64,000 bases of DNA from Microstegium vimineum. Its lineage: Eukaryota > Streptophyta > Magnoliopsida > Poales > Poaceae. The notes beneath the pieces were generated by a model. It worked only from the letters and a program-made list of their open reading frames with translations. It made no database searches and had not been told where the DNA came from. The stretch spans positions 18,554,350-18,618,349 of the forward strand of contig CM039120.1 in the NCBI GenBank assembly GCA_022036555.1, in the 5' to 3' direction. The translations under genes and the position numbers were made by a program. Every line of letters starts with the position of its first letter. Positions within the stretch are counted from its first letter, which is position 1. Of this stretch, positions 10,152-20,442 are shown piece after piece.

Positions 10152-11299
10152 ATGGCTGATCATAACAATATTGGGGCTCATGATGGGGAACTTCCTGATC
10201 CACCCCCGTCGCCACCAACCTTGGCACAAACTTTGGTGGCATTGATCAGTGTTTCTGTCGATAATGCTCGCCTCTTGAATGAGCTTGCTCAACACCACAA
10301 CCAAGGTGGCAATAAGGTGGCAATGAACGTCGTGGTCGCAATAATAATCAAGAGACGACTTATGTCGATTTCACAGACACCCGTCCTCCGGTGTTCACTA
10401 AGGCAGATGAGCCATTGGAAGCTGATGATTGGCTCCGCACCATGGAGCAGAAGTTTGAGCTGATTAATTGCACCGAGGTGCAGAAGCCAGTCTTTGCAGC
10501 TCAGCAGCTTCGTGGTGCAGCAGGATCTTGGTGGTCGACTTTTACAGCTATGTAGCCTGAGGGTCACCGTGCCACTTGGAAGGAATTTCGTGAGGCTTTC
10601 CGTGCACACTATATTCTTGATGGTGTCATGGAGTCTAAGTTGGAGGAGTTCCTGAGTTTGAAACAGGGAGATTCCACTGTCATGCAGTACGTGAGCAAGT
10701 TCAATCATCTTTCTCAGTATGCTGTGGAACATGTCAGTACTGATGCTAAGAAGAAGAGGTGGTTTCTCAGAGAGCTCTCTACTAAGCTGCATACCATGCT
10801 TAACCACAATCCTAATGCTACTTATCATGAGGTGGTGAGCATGGCTATCTCTGCTGAGAATTCTTTGCGCATCCATAGGGAGGCAAAGAAGAAGAAATTG
10901 TTTGCTGGGTCTTCTAGTGGTATTCAGAAGAGGCAGAAGATCATCTACCACCCTCAGAACCACAATTGTTTCCAGTATTGTCCTCCTCAGCAGCAACAGT
11001 CTGGACAACAGTTCTCTAGGGGTTCTCAGTATCCTAGATAGAATGCTGACCCAAATAATCAAGTGGTTGCCAAGCAAACCAGTAATGCCTGCTTCAACTG
11101 TGGAAAGGTGGGGCATTATTCCAATGTGTGTCCTCTCCCGAAGCAGTACAATCAGAGGTTTGCTGGGAATCAGCAGCAGCAGCAGAAGCAGAATGGGAAT
11201 GTTGGGAGTCAGAAGAACAAGAACGAGCAGAAGACTGGGCGGGTGTTTCATGCCCAGGGGGAAGGAATGCCGGAAGGAGAACCAGTGTTGCAGGGTACG
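10152..11299 (+). pseudogene. Ty3 gag with CCHC zinc knuckle
   Basis: The start ATG is at 10152 (MADHNN). After about 52 codons the frame is broken by an 11-bp tandem duplication (AAGGTGGCAAT twice, 10304-10325). Past it, the retrotransposon_gag core (about 10350-10890) reads well, with WLRTMEQKFE and a basic SLRIHREAKKKK end. A CCHC knuckle CFNCGKVGHYSNVC lies at about 11090-11131. Stops are TAG 10553-10555, next to a Met-(stop)-Pro-Glu-Gly run, and TAG 11039-11041. The gag core, knuckle and downstream pol share one frame, as expected for a gag-pol polyprotein. Confidence 0.85.
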
Positions 11300-13016
11300 T
11301 TTCCTATCAACGATCATCCTGCAGTTATTCTCTTTGATTCTGGTGCATCACACTCCTTCATTGATAAGTCGTTTGTGCTCAAGCATAGTATTCCTTTGTC
11401 TGAGTTAAAAATGGACTTCCATGTGCAAACACCGGGTGGTCGTATCTCAACTAGAGAGTTGGTATATTGAGTATCTCTGAGTCTGGGTGGGCATATCTTT
11501 CCCACGACCATGGTAGTACTTCCAAACCAAGGTTTAGATGTGATCCTGGGGATGAATTGGTTGCAGCAGCACAAAGCTGTAATCGATGTGCTAAACAGAA
11601 CTATCAAGGTAGATGTGCCCGATAGTAAATCTCAGCTCTTGATTCAATTTTCTGTGCCAAAAAGGGAAATAGGGAAGGTCTACGCTACAACTGCCGTTGG
11701 AGTACATGATATTCCTCTAGTTTGTGAATTTACGGATGTCTTTCTTGATGACTTACCTGGCTTACCTCCCGATAGAGATGTTGAGTTTTCTATAGAGTTA
11801 AAGCCTGTCACCGCACCTGTCTCTAGAAGGGCCTATCGAATGCCTCCCAAAGAGTTAGCAGAGTTGAAGACTCAAATTAATGAGTTGCTCGATAAAGGTT
11901 TCATTCGACCTAGTTCATCGCCATGTGGTTGTCCTGCTATTTTCGTGAAGAAGAAGGACCATACTCTCCGTATGTGTGTTGACTATCATCCCTTGAATGA
12001 GGTGACCATCAAGAACAAGTATCCCTTGCCGTAGATTGATCTTCTCTTTGATCAACTCGCTGGAGCTACAGTGTTCTCCAAGATCGACTTGCGATCAGGG
12101 TACCATCAGATCAAGATTCGACCCGAAGATATCCCCAAGATGGCGTTTACCACTAGATATGGGCTTTATGAATATCTGGTAATGTCGTTTGGTTTGACCA
12201 ATGCACCGGCATACTTCATGTATCTTATGAACTCAGTGTTCATACCGGAGCTGGACAAGTTCGTTGTGGTCTTCATTGATGATATTCTTATCTATTCCAA
12301 GAATGAAAAAGAACATGCCCGTCATCTCCGAATCGTCTTAACTCGATTGCGGGAGCATCAGCTTTATGCGAAGTTCAACAAGTGTGAGTTTTGGCTAAAA
12401 GAAGTACAATTCCTAGGGCATGTCTTGTCCAATGGAGGAGTGGCAGTTGACCCTAGTAAGATGAAGGACATTCTGGATTGGAAGCCACCAACGATAGTCC
12501 ATCAAGTTCGAAGTTTCCTCGGTATGGCTGGTTATTACCGTCGGTTTATTCCAGATTTTTGTCGAGTCTCAAAACCCATTACCAGTCTACTGAAGAACCA
12601 GACCAAGTTTGTATGGTCTAATGAGTGTGAAGGAGCCTTTCATACTTTGAAAAAGTTAATGACCACAACTCCTGTATTAGCTCAACCTAATATTGAGAAG
12701 CCCTTTGATATATATTGCGATGCATCTGGTATTGGTATTGGATGTGTTTCAATGCAAGAAGGAAGAGTCATTGTTTATGCTTCGAGGCAGTTGAAGAAGC
12801 ACGAAGAGAACTATCCGACTCATGATCTAGAATTAGCGGCAGTTGTCCATTCTTTGAAGATTTGGCGACATTATCTTCTGGGCAACCTTTGTCACATCTA
12901 TATCGATCATAAGAGTTTGAAGTATATATTCACTTAGTCTGAGTTGAATATGAGGCAAAGAAGATGGTTGGAGCTTATTAAAGATTATGATCTTGAAGTG
13001 CATTACCATCCACACA
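11300..13016 (+). pseudogene. Ty3 protease, reverse transcriptase and RNase H
   Basis: Protease active site LFDSGASHSFI at about 11330-11362. The RT runs from about 11720 (VCEFTDVF) through MCVDYHPLNE and KIDLRSGYHQI to the catalytic FIDDILIYS (about 12271-12300). The RNase H begins IYCDASGIGIGCV near 12715 and keeps the Asp and Glu positions of the domain. Stops in the same frame: TGA 11468-11470, TAG 12032-12034 and TAG 12935-12937. The homology ends after LEVHYHP at about 13010, before integrase. The copy is non-functional. Confidence 0.9.
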
Positions 13017-13312
13017 ACCCTGGTGGAAGACGGAGGAAGACGGTGGAAGACGGTGGTGGTGGCGGCTCCTCACAACCCTGGCGGCGACGACTCATGGTCC
13101 AGAGGTGTTCATTTCTTTTTTATGTTGCAAACGTAAACGTACTATACCAGAACTCCAGTTTGTTTCCTCGTATCTGTTATGTTCGTTTTTTGTTAGATTC
13201 CGATTCTGATTCAGAAGCAATTTTTTTTACTCGATCCATCTCGTAGCTTCAGAGTCAACAAGGATGGAAGGGACGGACCAAAAATTAGGCTGAAATTTTG
13301 CCTCTTTATTAA

Positions 13313-13343
<31 letters not shown>

Positions 13344-13791
13344 AGATATACGACGTTTCTACCCTTTTAAAGACTCAGATCTCTCTACCTTCTCCGTCTC
13401 GAGTGGCCTTAAAAGAAAAATATAGCCGCAGACATGGCAGGCACGGGGACAGTGAGGCAAGGCATCAGGGGAGCGATTAGTTTAGGCGGCAGAGGTCAAT
13501 GGTTGGGGCGGCATTGGAGTGGAAGCAATCATAGCAGTCTCGGCTCTGGAGTGGCACGGCTAGGGTAGTATGGCGGCAGTAGTGGATCCTACGACGTGCA
13601 GCCACAAGAGATGAGATAGGTAGGTGAGATGGGGTCTTCATCAGCCATGGAGGCTCTATGAAGAAGAAATGACTAATGGTCTAACAAGAAAGTATAGTTG
13701 TTCGAACCTGATCAGACACAAAGAAATCAAATGTTGAGGTCCGGTAAACACCCATGTGTCGAGCATATGAAAGTGCATGAGGCTCTAAGTG
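13017..13791. other. Intergenic; short repeats, no gene seen
   Basis: Just past the Ty3 break lies a GGAAGACGG/GGTGGAAGACGG direct repeat (13020-13075). A simple repeat of AT then ATAGAT/GATATA units sits at about 13310-13350. The rest has no coherent frame or recognisable element end. Confidence 0.5.
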
Positions 13792-14921
13792 CACTAGTAC
13801 AAAATTGCTTAATGGAGGCGGTCGTTTTTGCTTAATGGAGGAGGTCAAACACGAGCGCCTCCAATGGAAGGCCTCGGTTAATCAAAGATTAACCGAGGCG
13901 GTCACCCCGCCCGCCTCCGTTAATTGTATTAATGGAGGCGGGCGCCATAACCTACCCGCCTCCATTAATGAATTACAAAAAATAAAAAAAGCCCAGAGCC
14001 CGTCGGCGAGCCCATTTTGGAACCCGTCGGCGAGCTCTCCTGCTCCGCGCAGCCACAGCGCCGCCGCATCCTCACGCCCCACGCTATCGTTGCTCATGGG
14101 CGGATCCATGCCCCCGCCGCCGTCGCCGGCTGGACCCGCTCAGTGGTGGCCGGATCTGTGCCCCCGCCGCTGCTGGTGGCCGGATCCGCATCGGGGCCCG
14201 CTCAGGCTCGGGCATCGCCACATGGAGAAGAGGGAGCGGGCGCCGTGCTCGTCGAAGAAGAGGCAGAGAGCGTTGTGCTCATAGATCCACCATCGGGGGC
14301 GTCACGCCGTGGTGGAGTCGCGCGTCGTGGTAGTAGAGGGAGCCTGCCGCCGCCGTGCCGTGGTGGAGCCGCATCGTGGTGAGAGAGGGAGCCCGCTGCC
14401 GTCACGCCGTGGTGGAGCCGTGTCATGGTGGGAGACGCGCCATGGTGGGAGAGGGAGCCCACCGCCATGGCGCCGTCGTGGGAGAGGGAGGGAGGGAGAG
14501 TGAGGGAGCCGTAGTGGAGAGGAAGAGGGTGTGCGGCTGGGAGAGGATGGGGTGCGCGACTGCGCGGCTGGGAGAGGAAAACCTAACTCTCGGTTATATA
14601 GGAGCTCATTAAAATGGGCTTTGGCTGGACTTGCAGACTCCCGAATACATAGAATCTATTAATGGAGGTGGGCATCTTAATGCGATCGCCTCCATTAATC
14701 GATTAATGGAGGTGGGCACATTATAATGTCCTCCTCCGTTAATAGATGATTAATGGAGGCGGGCATCTTACAAAGTCCGCCTCCATTAATCATTAACGGA
14801 GGCGGGCATTTGGGCATCGACCAGGCGATGGCCTGACAACCAATAATGGAGGCGGGCAAAAAAAGTGCCCGCCTCCATTCAACAAAACGCACCGTCTCCT
14901 AAAAGCAATTCTGTACTAGTG
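13792..14921. mobile_element. Non-autonomous CACTA (En/Spm) transposon, complete
   Basis: The ends are CACTAGTACAAAATTGCTT at 13792 and its imperfect inverted match CACTAGTACAGAATTGCTT at the right end (14921). The 3-bp target duplication GTG is present on both sides (13789-13791 and 14922-14924). Both subterminal zones hold many direct and inverted copies of a motif close to TTAATGGAGGCGGGC (about 13810-13975 and 14650-14880), the kind of array CACTA transposases bind. The core 13990-14600 is very GC-rich with short GTGGTGGAGCCG-like repeats and encodes no transposase. At 1130 bp it depends on a partner in trans. The GC-rich core could be captured host exon. Confidence 0.92.
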
Positions 14922-14970
14922 GTGGATTTTGGATGGATTGTATGACGATATAATTAAGAGATTAATGGAT

Positions 14971-15054
14971 TTTATTAAGATTGTAGGTATTTAGTTCCGT
15001 ACAATTGATAATTTTATTAAGATTGTAGGTATTTAGTTCCGTACAATTGATATG
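14971..15054. repeat. 42-bp tandem duplication
   Basis: TTTATTAAGATTGTAGG starts at 14971 and again at 15013, with the copies nearly identical through GTACAATTGATA. Confidence 0.85.
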
Positions 15055-15853
15055 GTTTGAACTCATATCGTGAAGAAAGTGATATAAATGAGAAATGAGT
15101 CCAAGTTAATATGATAAAATGCATAAATTACAAGCATGTGATTAATTAATATGGCAAATGTGACATGGTTTGATGGACATCTATTGCACTCTCATGTGAA
15201 TCTGAGTCATATTATGCAATGTTGATATTTGGGGTATCATACTTGATGAATTGGTAAGCATGATTATCATGTGAAGATTAGACATAATTCACTGGATAGG
15301 AGTAATCTCACTCATGAAGCTTACTAGTTCAAATCAAGTAGAAAATAATAATGCAAATAAAGGTATGCTTATTATTGGTTCAAATCATCATGTGGTTGGG
15401 ATGGCCTAAAATGATGAAGATAGCAAGAAAAGGGCTTCACGGAACCAAGACAAGGTGAAGGGCAAGCGACACCTGGCGTGCCGATGGACTATCACTAAGG
15501 TGAAGAGAGTACTTGCATTGAGTCTTGGCACTAATCTAGCTATGTAAATTCACATTTTATGGATAATCAAATCATCATTGAACTATTTATTTGGAAAATG
15601 ATTTTTTGGATGGAAATTGTAGTCTTGATTAAATGGTTTGAGAAATCTAAAGCCATAGTTCAAGGTGGTTCAACTCATGGCAAGGAAGGTGTTGGATACC
15701 CTCAAATGATGGAGATTGATATTTGACAAATGAGAGACACAAGAATGGATAATTTGCATATCTTTTTAATCTTGAGTTTGGTATCGATATACTATTAAGA
15801 GGGATACAACACTAGCTAAGTGATAAAACGAGGCATAGAAAGGACCGAAAAAA

Positions 15854-15963
15854 ACTCATGTGAGAAATCTGAGTGATTAGCATCGAAACGAGAGCTAATT
15901 GCAAAAATACTCAAGTGAGAAATCTGAGTTATTAGCATAGAAACGAGAGCTAGTTGCAAAAAT
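15854..15963. repeat. 55-bp tandem duplication
   Basis: Units begin ACTCATGTGAGAAATC at 15854 and ACTCAAGTGAGAAATC at 15909 and end in TTGCAAAAAT. They differ at a few bases. Confidence 0.85.
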
Positions 15964-17289
15964 ATTGGGAAAACCGCTAAGCCAAGTTTGCATATTTAAG
16001 TGTCTAATGGCTAGTTGGTTGGAGAAACCAACTAAGCATGTTTTCACCGGCAGGTTCATATCTAGTGTTCATGCATGGGATAGGTATTTATACCCCCTCC
16101 TATGCCCTTTGCATGTTGTCCGTGCATTCCAAAGTGTGGTAACTTAAAAAAATAGCTTTGTGAGAGCTCCCACTTCACTCTTTATGGGATATGTGTGAAA
16201 AATGAGATGTCCTTTGAATTCAAAAGAAAAAATTAAACTTGTATGAGCACACTAGAGAGATAAATCAAGACTTAAGCACTTTATGGAAGCATTTGTTACT
16301 ATTAGAGCTTAGCTCGTAAATGGATAAGCATAGCCAACGAGCATCCAAACTTCTAGAGTGTCGCGAGGAGTTTGTGACAGCTACAATCTTACTCCAAAAG
16401 GGAAGTGAAAGAGTGGAACGTGGTCGAGAGCAACCTAGCTAAAGCTCGATCATGGGTGGTCACTCATGGTCCACACAACATAGACATATGATCCAAATCC
16501 AAGTGGGGATCTCAACTCCATGAAATACATCGCTATGTCTCCTTTCTCAGCTTGTCTCACATTTGTATTTATATGGTAATTATGAATATGTACTATACTA
16601 CCATAAGCTAACTAGTGGTTATATAGTGTACCTACTATTGCGGGCACAAGTGATCTGTTTGGTACCGTGACTCAAGCGGACATGGCTCTAAGCATAGATT
16701 TACACACAGAACAAGTAATTTTAGTAGGCAAATGCTATATTTACAAGCATGGGTTTAAGTTGACAAAACTCAGCGAGTTTGTACTTTAGCTTTTCCATCT
16801 CTAACAAGGCCCCATTTGGCACAACTTCACTTTGCTAGTGAAATCATTGTTTTCTCAGCTCCATGAGTAGCTCATGACAGACAACACAAAATTACCATAA
16901 CACCCTTCTCTTTTTCATCATTTCCTAATTTTCTTCTTATTCCATCTCATGCTCTTCTTCTTTCTTGATCTTTCTTCCCTGGCGGCTCTTCTCGATCTTC
17001 TTCCTTCTCGGCGTTAGTGCGCCAGATGGACAAGGGCATAGCTAGAACAAATGTGAGGGGATGGTGCTTGCCTTATGAGTGCAAGAATTTAATGACGTGT
17101 ATGTGCAAATGTGGTGAAATTTTGATTTTATCATTGTTTTTTATTTGTTTTATTTTTTATCATTGTTTTTATTTGTCACACCCTTCTTGTGTTGTGTTGT
17201 TGTATCTAAGAGGGTAAATACATTCTACATAGTGTTTTGGGGTCTGAAGTGGGTGATAGAGTTAGAATAATCTACTATTTTTTGTTCCA

Positions 17290-19095
17290 ACTTTAAAGGG
17301 TCGAGATGGCGGACTAGACGAGGTGAATAGTTCTTTCTAAAAATTAAACACACCAGCTAGCTGAAATAAATGTGGAATTAAAACTATCGGTCTAGCCAAA
17401 ATCATACCCCTCTATCTATAACTTGAGCTCCTTACAAAAGATCCTAATTAGGCAAAAAGGTGTCGGACTAGTTAGAGCTCTCCTAAACAATTCTAGCTTC
17501 AAAGGTCACACAAAACTAAGTAACTAGTACTTTAAGCAAACCCGAAAGCTCCTATGCAAACTAGTAAGAAAAAGCACAAAAGCTAAGCTCACTTGCAATG
17601 CTCAATAACAAGGCTACACAAGCCAAATTAAAGAGCTTAAATTCCTTAGCTATACAAACTAAGCAACGTGACTAACAAGGCTACTCAAGCCAAATTAGTC
17701 ATGCAAGAGAGCTACTTCTATGCTACACAAGCAAGAAGGTAATTAGAAAACTACACAAAATAACTAATTATAGGAGCAACTACTACACAAGAACAAAATA
17801 TATGAAAGCAATACAAGCTTGTGTATGGGAATTGCAAACCACCAAGAAGATGGTAATGTTGACACGGTGATTTTTATCCTAAGGTTCACTTGGTTGTCAC
17901 CAAGCTAGTTGAAAGGATCAAGATGCCCAAAAGAGAGGGTGAATTGGGCTTTTCTAAAATTTCTATGAAAGAATTAATTCTACACTAAAAGCCAATTACC
18001 CCTTAGGTGACGTTTGGTTTGCTCACCCACAATGTAACGTGAATGGAACTGGTACCCGAGGCCAACGGAAAGGGAATCATTTATTTACTTCTTGGTTTGG
18101 TTGGTCGTTGGAAGCTACAGGTAGCGAACGTGACCGGCTCCTGTCGAGGATCGGGCGTGAATGGATGACTGAAGTCTTGGATCTATTCCCGGAGCAATCA
18201 TTTACGTCGTACATGAAACAAACACAAACTAACGTAACCTGATATCGAGGTAAACAGATACGGGACTAAAAAGAACGAACCAAACAACACCTTAGTGCCT
18301 ACTAGTGTGAAAACAAGCTAGGAATGAAACTAAGCAATAGCACAAGAAGAACACCCTATGTAATTCTAGTCAAGCATGATCAAGTATGAAAAATGAGCAA
18401 TGAAAGTAAAGCTTGAAAGTATTGCAAGAGAAGGAGAAAGGAGAAGGAAGTGACACTTCGATATTTTCCAGAGGTATCGAGGGGTCGACACTCCTCCTTA
18501 GTCCTCGTTGGAGAACCCGCGTAAGGGTATCACTCCCCCTTGATCCGCGTAAGGACCAAGTGCTCTCTATGGGCTAATTCTTCACCACTCTAGCTTGGTG
18601 AATTGCCCACCAATAACAACACGGCTTGAGTCATCTACCATCACCACCGGATGATCTTCAAGCTTCAATCGCCACTAAACTGTCTAGGTGATGTCGATCA
18701 CCAAGAGTAACAAGCGTGAACTCTGAAAGGTCCTAGTATGGTTAGGGGGGTGAATAGCCTAATAAAAGTTCTATAGGTATACTAAAACAAAGTGATTAGT
18801 ATAACAAAAGCCTAAAAGTGAGTTTTGCGCTAGCACTACCAAAAGTTGCAAGCCACCTATCCATAAGTCTAGTTACTAACTAGATAATATCACACAAGGT
18901 AACTACGGTTCTCTACTTTGCAAGAATGTAAAAAAGTAATAGCAAAAAGTAGAGAAAGAAAGGTTATACCGACGTGGAGAGAGATAACCAATAAAACAAT
19001 ACACAAATGAAATCCTCAGTGAGAGACAATTGACACAATGATTTTTTACCAAGGTTCACTTGCTTGTCGGCAAGCTAGTTCTCGTTGTAGCGATA
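17290..19095 (-). repeat. Adjacent or nested SIRE-type Copia LTR fragments
   Basis: Three LTR-like starts occur in a row. One begins about 17290-17330. One is at 17913 (TGAAAGGATCAAGATGCCC then GGTGAATTGGG). One is at 18725 (TGAAAGGTCCTAGTATGG then GGGGTGAATAGCC). The last is close to the LTR edge of the element at 41604-51007. Each has the A-rich stretch and CCAAGGTTCACTTG-like phrase found near 19050 and 49545. No internal coding region or PBS remains. These look like solo or truncated LTRs stacked by nested insertion. Confidence 0.55.
18006..18291. mobile_element. Tourist-like MITE (PIF/Harbinger), TTA target
   Basis: The ends GGTGACGTTTGG and GGTGTTGTTTGG (right end, inverted) are flanked by TTA at 18003-18005 and 18292-18294. 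Length is 286 bp. It interrupts the LTR fragment that starts at 17913, so it is the younger insertion. Confidence 0.75.
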
Positions 19096-19122
19096 CACCT
19101 ACTTGAAGATTCACGCCCTAAA

Positions 19123-19790
19123 CTTGTTCAGTTGTGTCATCCCTTTCCCTAAACATGCAAATCCAATGTTTAGATCCTCAAACTTGTTTAGTTGTATCAT
19201 CTTGATCCCTAAACTTTGTTTTGAGTGTAATCTTGGTCCAAACTGAATGATCTAAAAACTAGATATCAAAAAATAATACATATGTTTTTCATATGAACTC
19301 GAATGAAGACAAACTTTATATTAAAATTGTAGCTCTCAGCGTGATATACAACTTTATAGTATATTTTTTTTATTAAAAAACTATTTAGTCCCAAAATTAT
19401 TGTATGTTTATAGATTTTTAAAATTTAAAATTTAAAATTAAATTTTCAAACACTAAATGACTTCAAATAGAAAAAAATTCAACTATAAAGTTGTAGATCA
19501 CGTCAAGAGTTACATTTTTTATATAAAGTTTATCTTCGTTCAAGTTCATATTAAAGACTTATAAATTATTTTTTATATTGAATTTTTAGATTGTTCTCTT
19601 TGGACTGAGATAAAACTGGAAATCAAGTTTAGGGATCGAGATGACAAAACTAAATAAGTTTGAGGACCTCAATGGTCAATTTACAAGTTTAGGGACCGTG
19701 ATAATACAGATGAACAAGTTTGAGGATCTAAACAGTGAATTTGTAAATTTAGGGACCGGGATGACACAGTTGAACAGGACCGCTGGTACA
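19123..19790. repeat. Foldback element with 60-bp internal periodicity
   Basis: The left arm (about 19123-19225) and right arm (about 19615-19790) are inverted copies built from a unit containing TTTAGGGACCG and ATGACA and AAGTTTGAGGA. On the right the unit begins at 19625, 19685 and 19745, exactly 60 bp apart. A frame reading through it has a 20-residue repeat (KFEDLN...), which is a by-product of the DNA repeat. The middle is AT-rich. It is probably a non-autonomous DNA element, class not determined. Confidence 0.6.
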
Positions 19791-19974
19791 CTTTACTCTA
19801 TAATTTTTGAGCAATTATATGATTTTTTATCTATTTTGTTAAAGTATTTTATTAAACACAATATTCATTAATTGTTTTTTCAAGAATAAAAGTGTCCTTT
19901 AATAAATCGCTCTATTTTAGATCTCCAATATCAAGAGGAGCCCTGGGCCCATAATTAAAAAAAAGAACACATGT

Positions 19975-20319
19975 CATGTTTGGATCCCTTAACAAATTGA
20001 CAAAAGAGCAAAAGAATTACTATTTTTTTGGCAAATGGATCCAAACATGCAAGACAAAAAAATGGTAAAAGAGCAAAAATTTGTCTTTTGTCATTTGCCA
20101 CTTTTGAGTGGTAAATAAAGGCAAATAGAAAATTCTTTCACTCATACCCCTCCCTCTTATGCATGATATGTGAATGAGAGTGCAATTATTAGGGATAGAA
20201 TTGTCTTTATATATGTCATTTATAATTTGTCAAGTGGTCAAAACACTAGAAATTGAAATTGACAAAAACTTTATCAACTTTATTTACCGTTTGTTATTTG
20301 ACATTCATCCAAACATGTC
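19975..20319. repeat. MITE-like inverted repeats upstream of the UBTD gene
   Basis: CATGTTTGGATCC at 19975 is inverted as GGATCCAAACATG at 20037-20049, and ATCCAAACATG occurs again at 20307-20317. This suggests one short element (about 75 bp) and a longer one (about 340 bp) sharing ends. The right end lies about 125 bp before the UBTD start codon, so it probably borders or contributes to that promoter. Target duplications were not clear. Confidence 0.45.
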
Positions 20320-20442
20320 CACAGTCGCTTTCCGTTCGTTTTCTTTTTCCTGGGAAGGCAAAGCCGAGCCAAAGCCAGCGCCGCCGCCCCCACACCCTAC
20401 TCCCTCGCCGTCGCTGAAACGCGGCGGACTGCCTCCTGTCCC

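Larger units (their letters stand above)
8479..13016 (+). mobile_element. Ty3/Gypsy element (Tekay/Del-like), 3' truncated
   Basis: Order on plus: LTR (8479-8938), PBS (8941), an extra ORF (9287-9967), then gag, protease, RT and RNase H in one long frame. Similarity ends abruptly at about 13016, inside the linker after RNase H where VHYHP-type residues precede the integrase. Integrase, any chromodomain and the 3' LTR are missing, and unrelated purine-rich DNA follows. RT phrases such as DLPGLPPDRDVEF and KIDLRSGYHQI match Del/Tekay chromoviruses. The frame has five stops and one 11-bp duplication. Confidence 0.88.
14922..17289. other. Intergenic, probably degraded LTR DNA; no gene
   Basis: AT-rich, with no frame longer than about 66 codons and no domain. 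Two local tandem duplications are listed separately. GGTATTTATACCCC near 16083 could be an old LTR TATA region. At about 16805-16870 a stretch resembles one end of the Tourist-like element seen at 58739. Confidence 0.4.

Noticed and set aside
10289..11317. 342-aa minus-strand frame opposite gag
   Set aside because: It is the antisense shadow of the Ty3 gag; the Leu/Ser-rich composition reflects the opposite frame.
13805..14468. Frames of 88-159 aa inside the CACTA element
   Set aside because: They run through subterminal repeats and GC-rich simple repeats and overlap on both strands.
19641..19871. 76-aa frame with a 20-residue repeat
   Set aside because: The repeat is explained by 60-bp DNA units in a foldback element.
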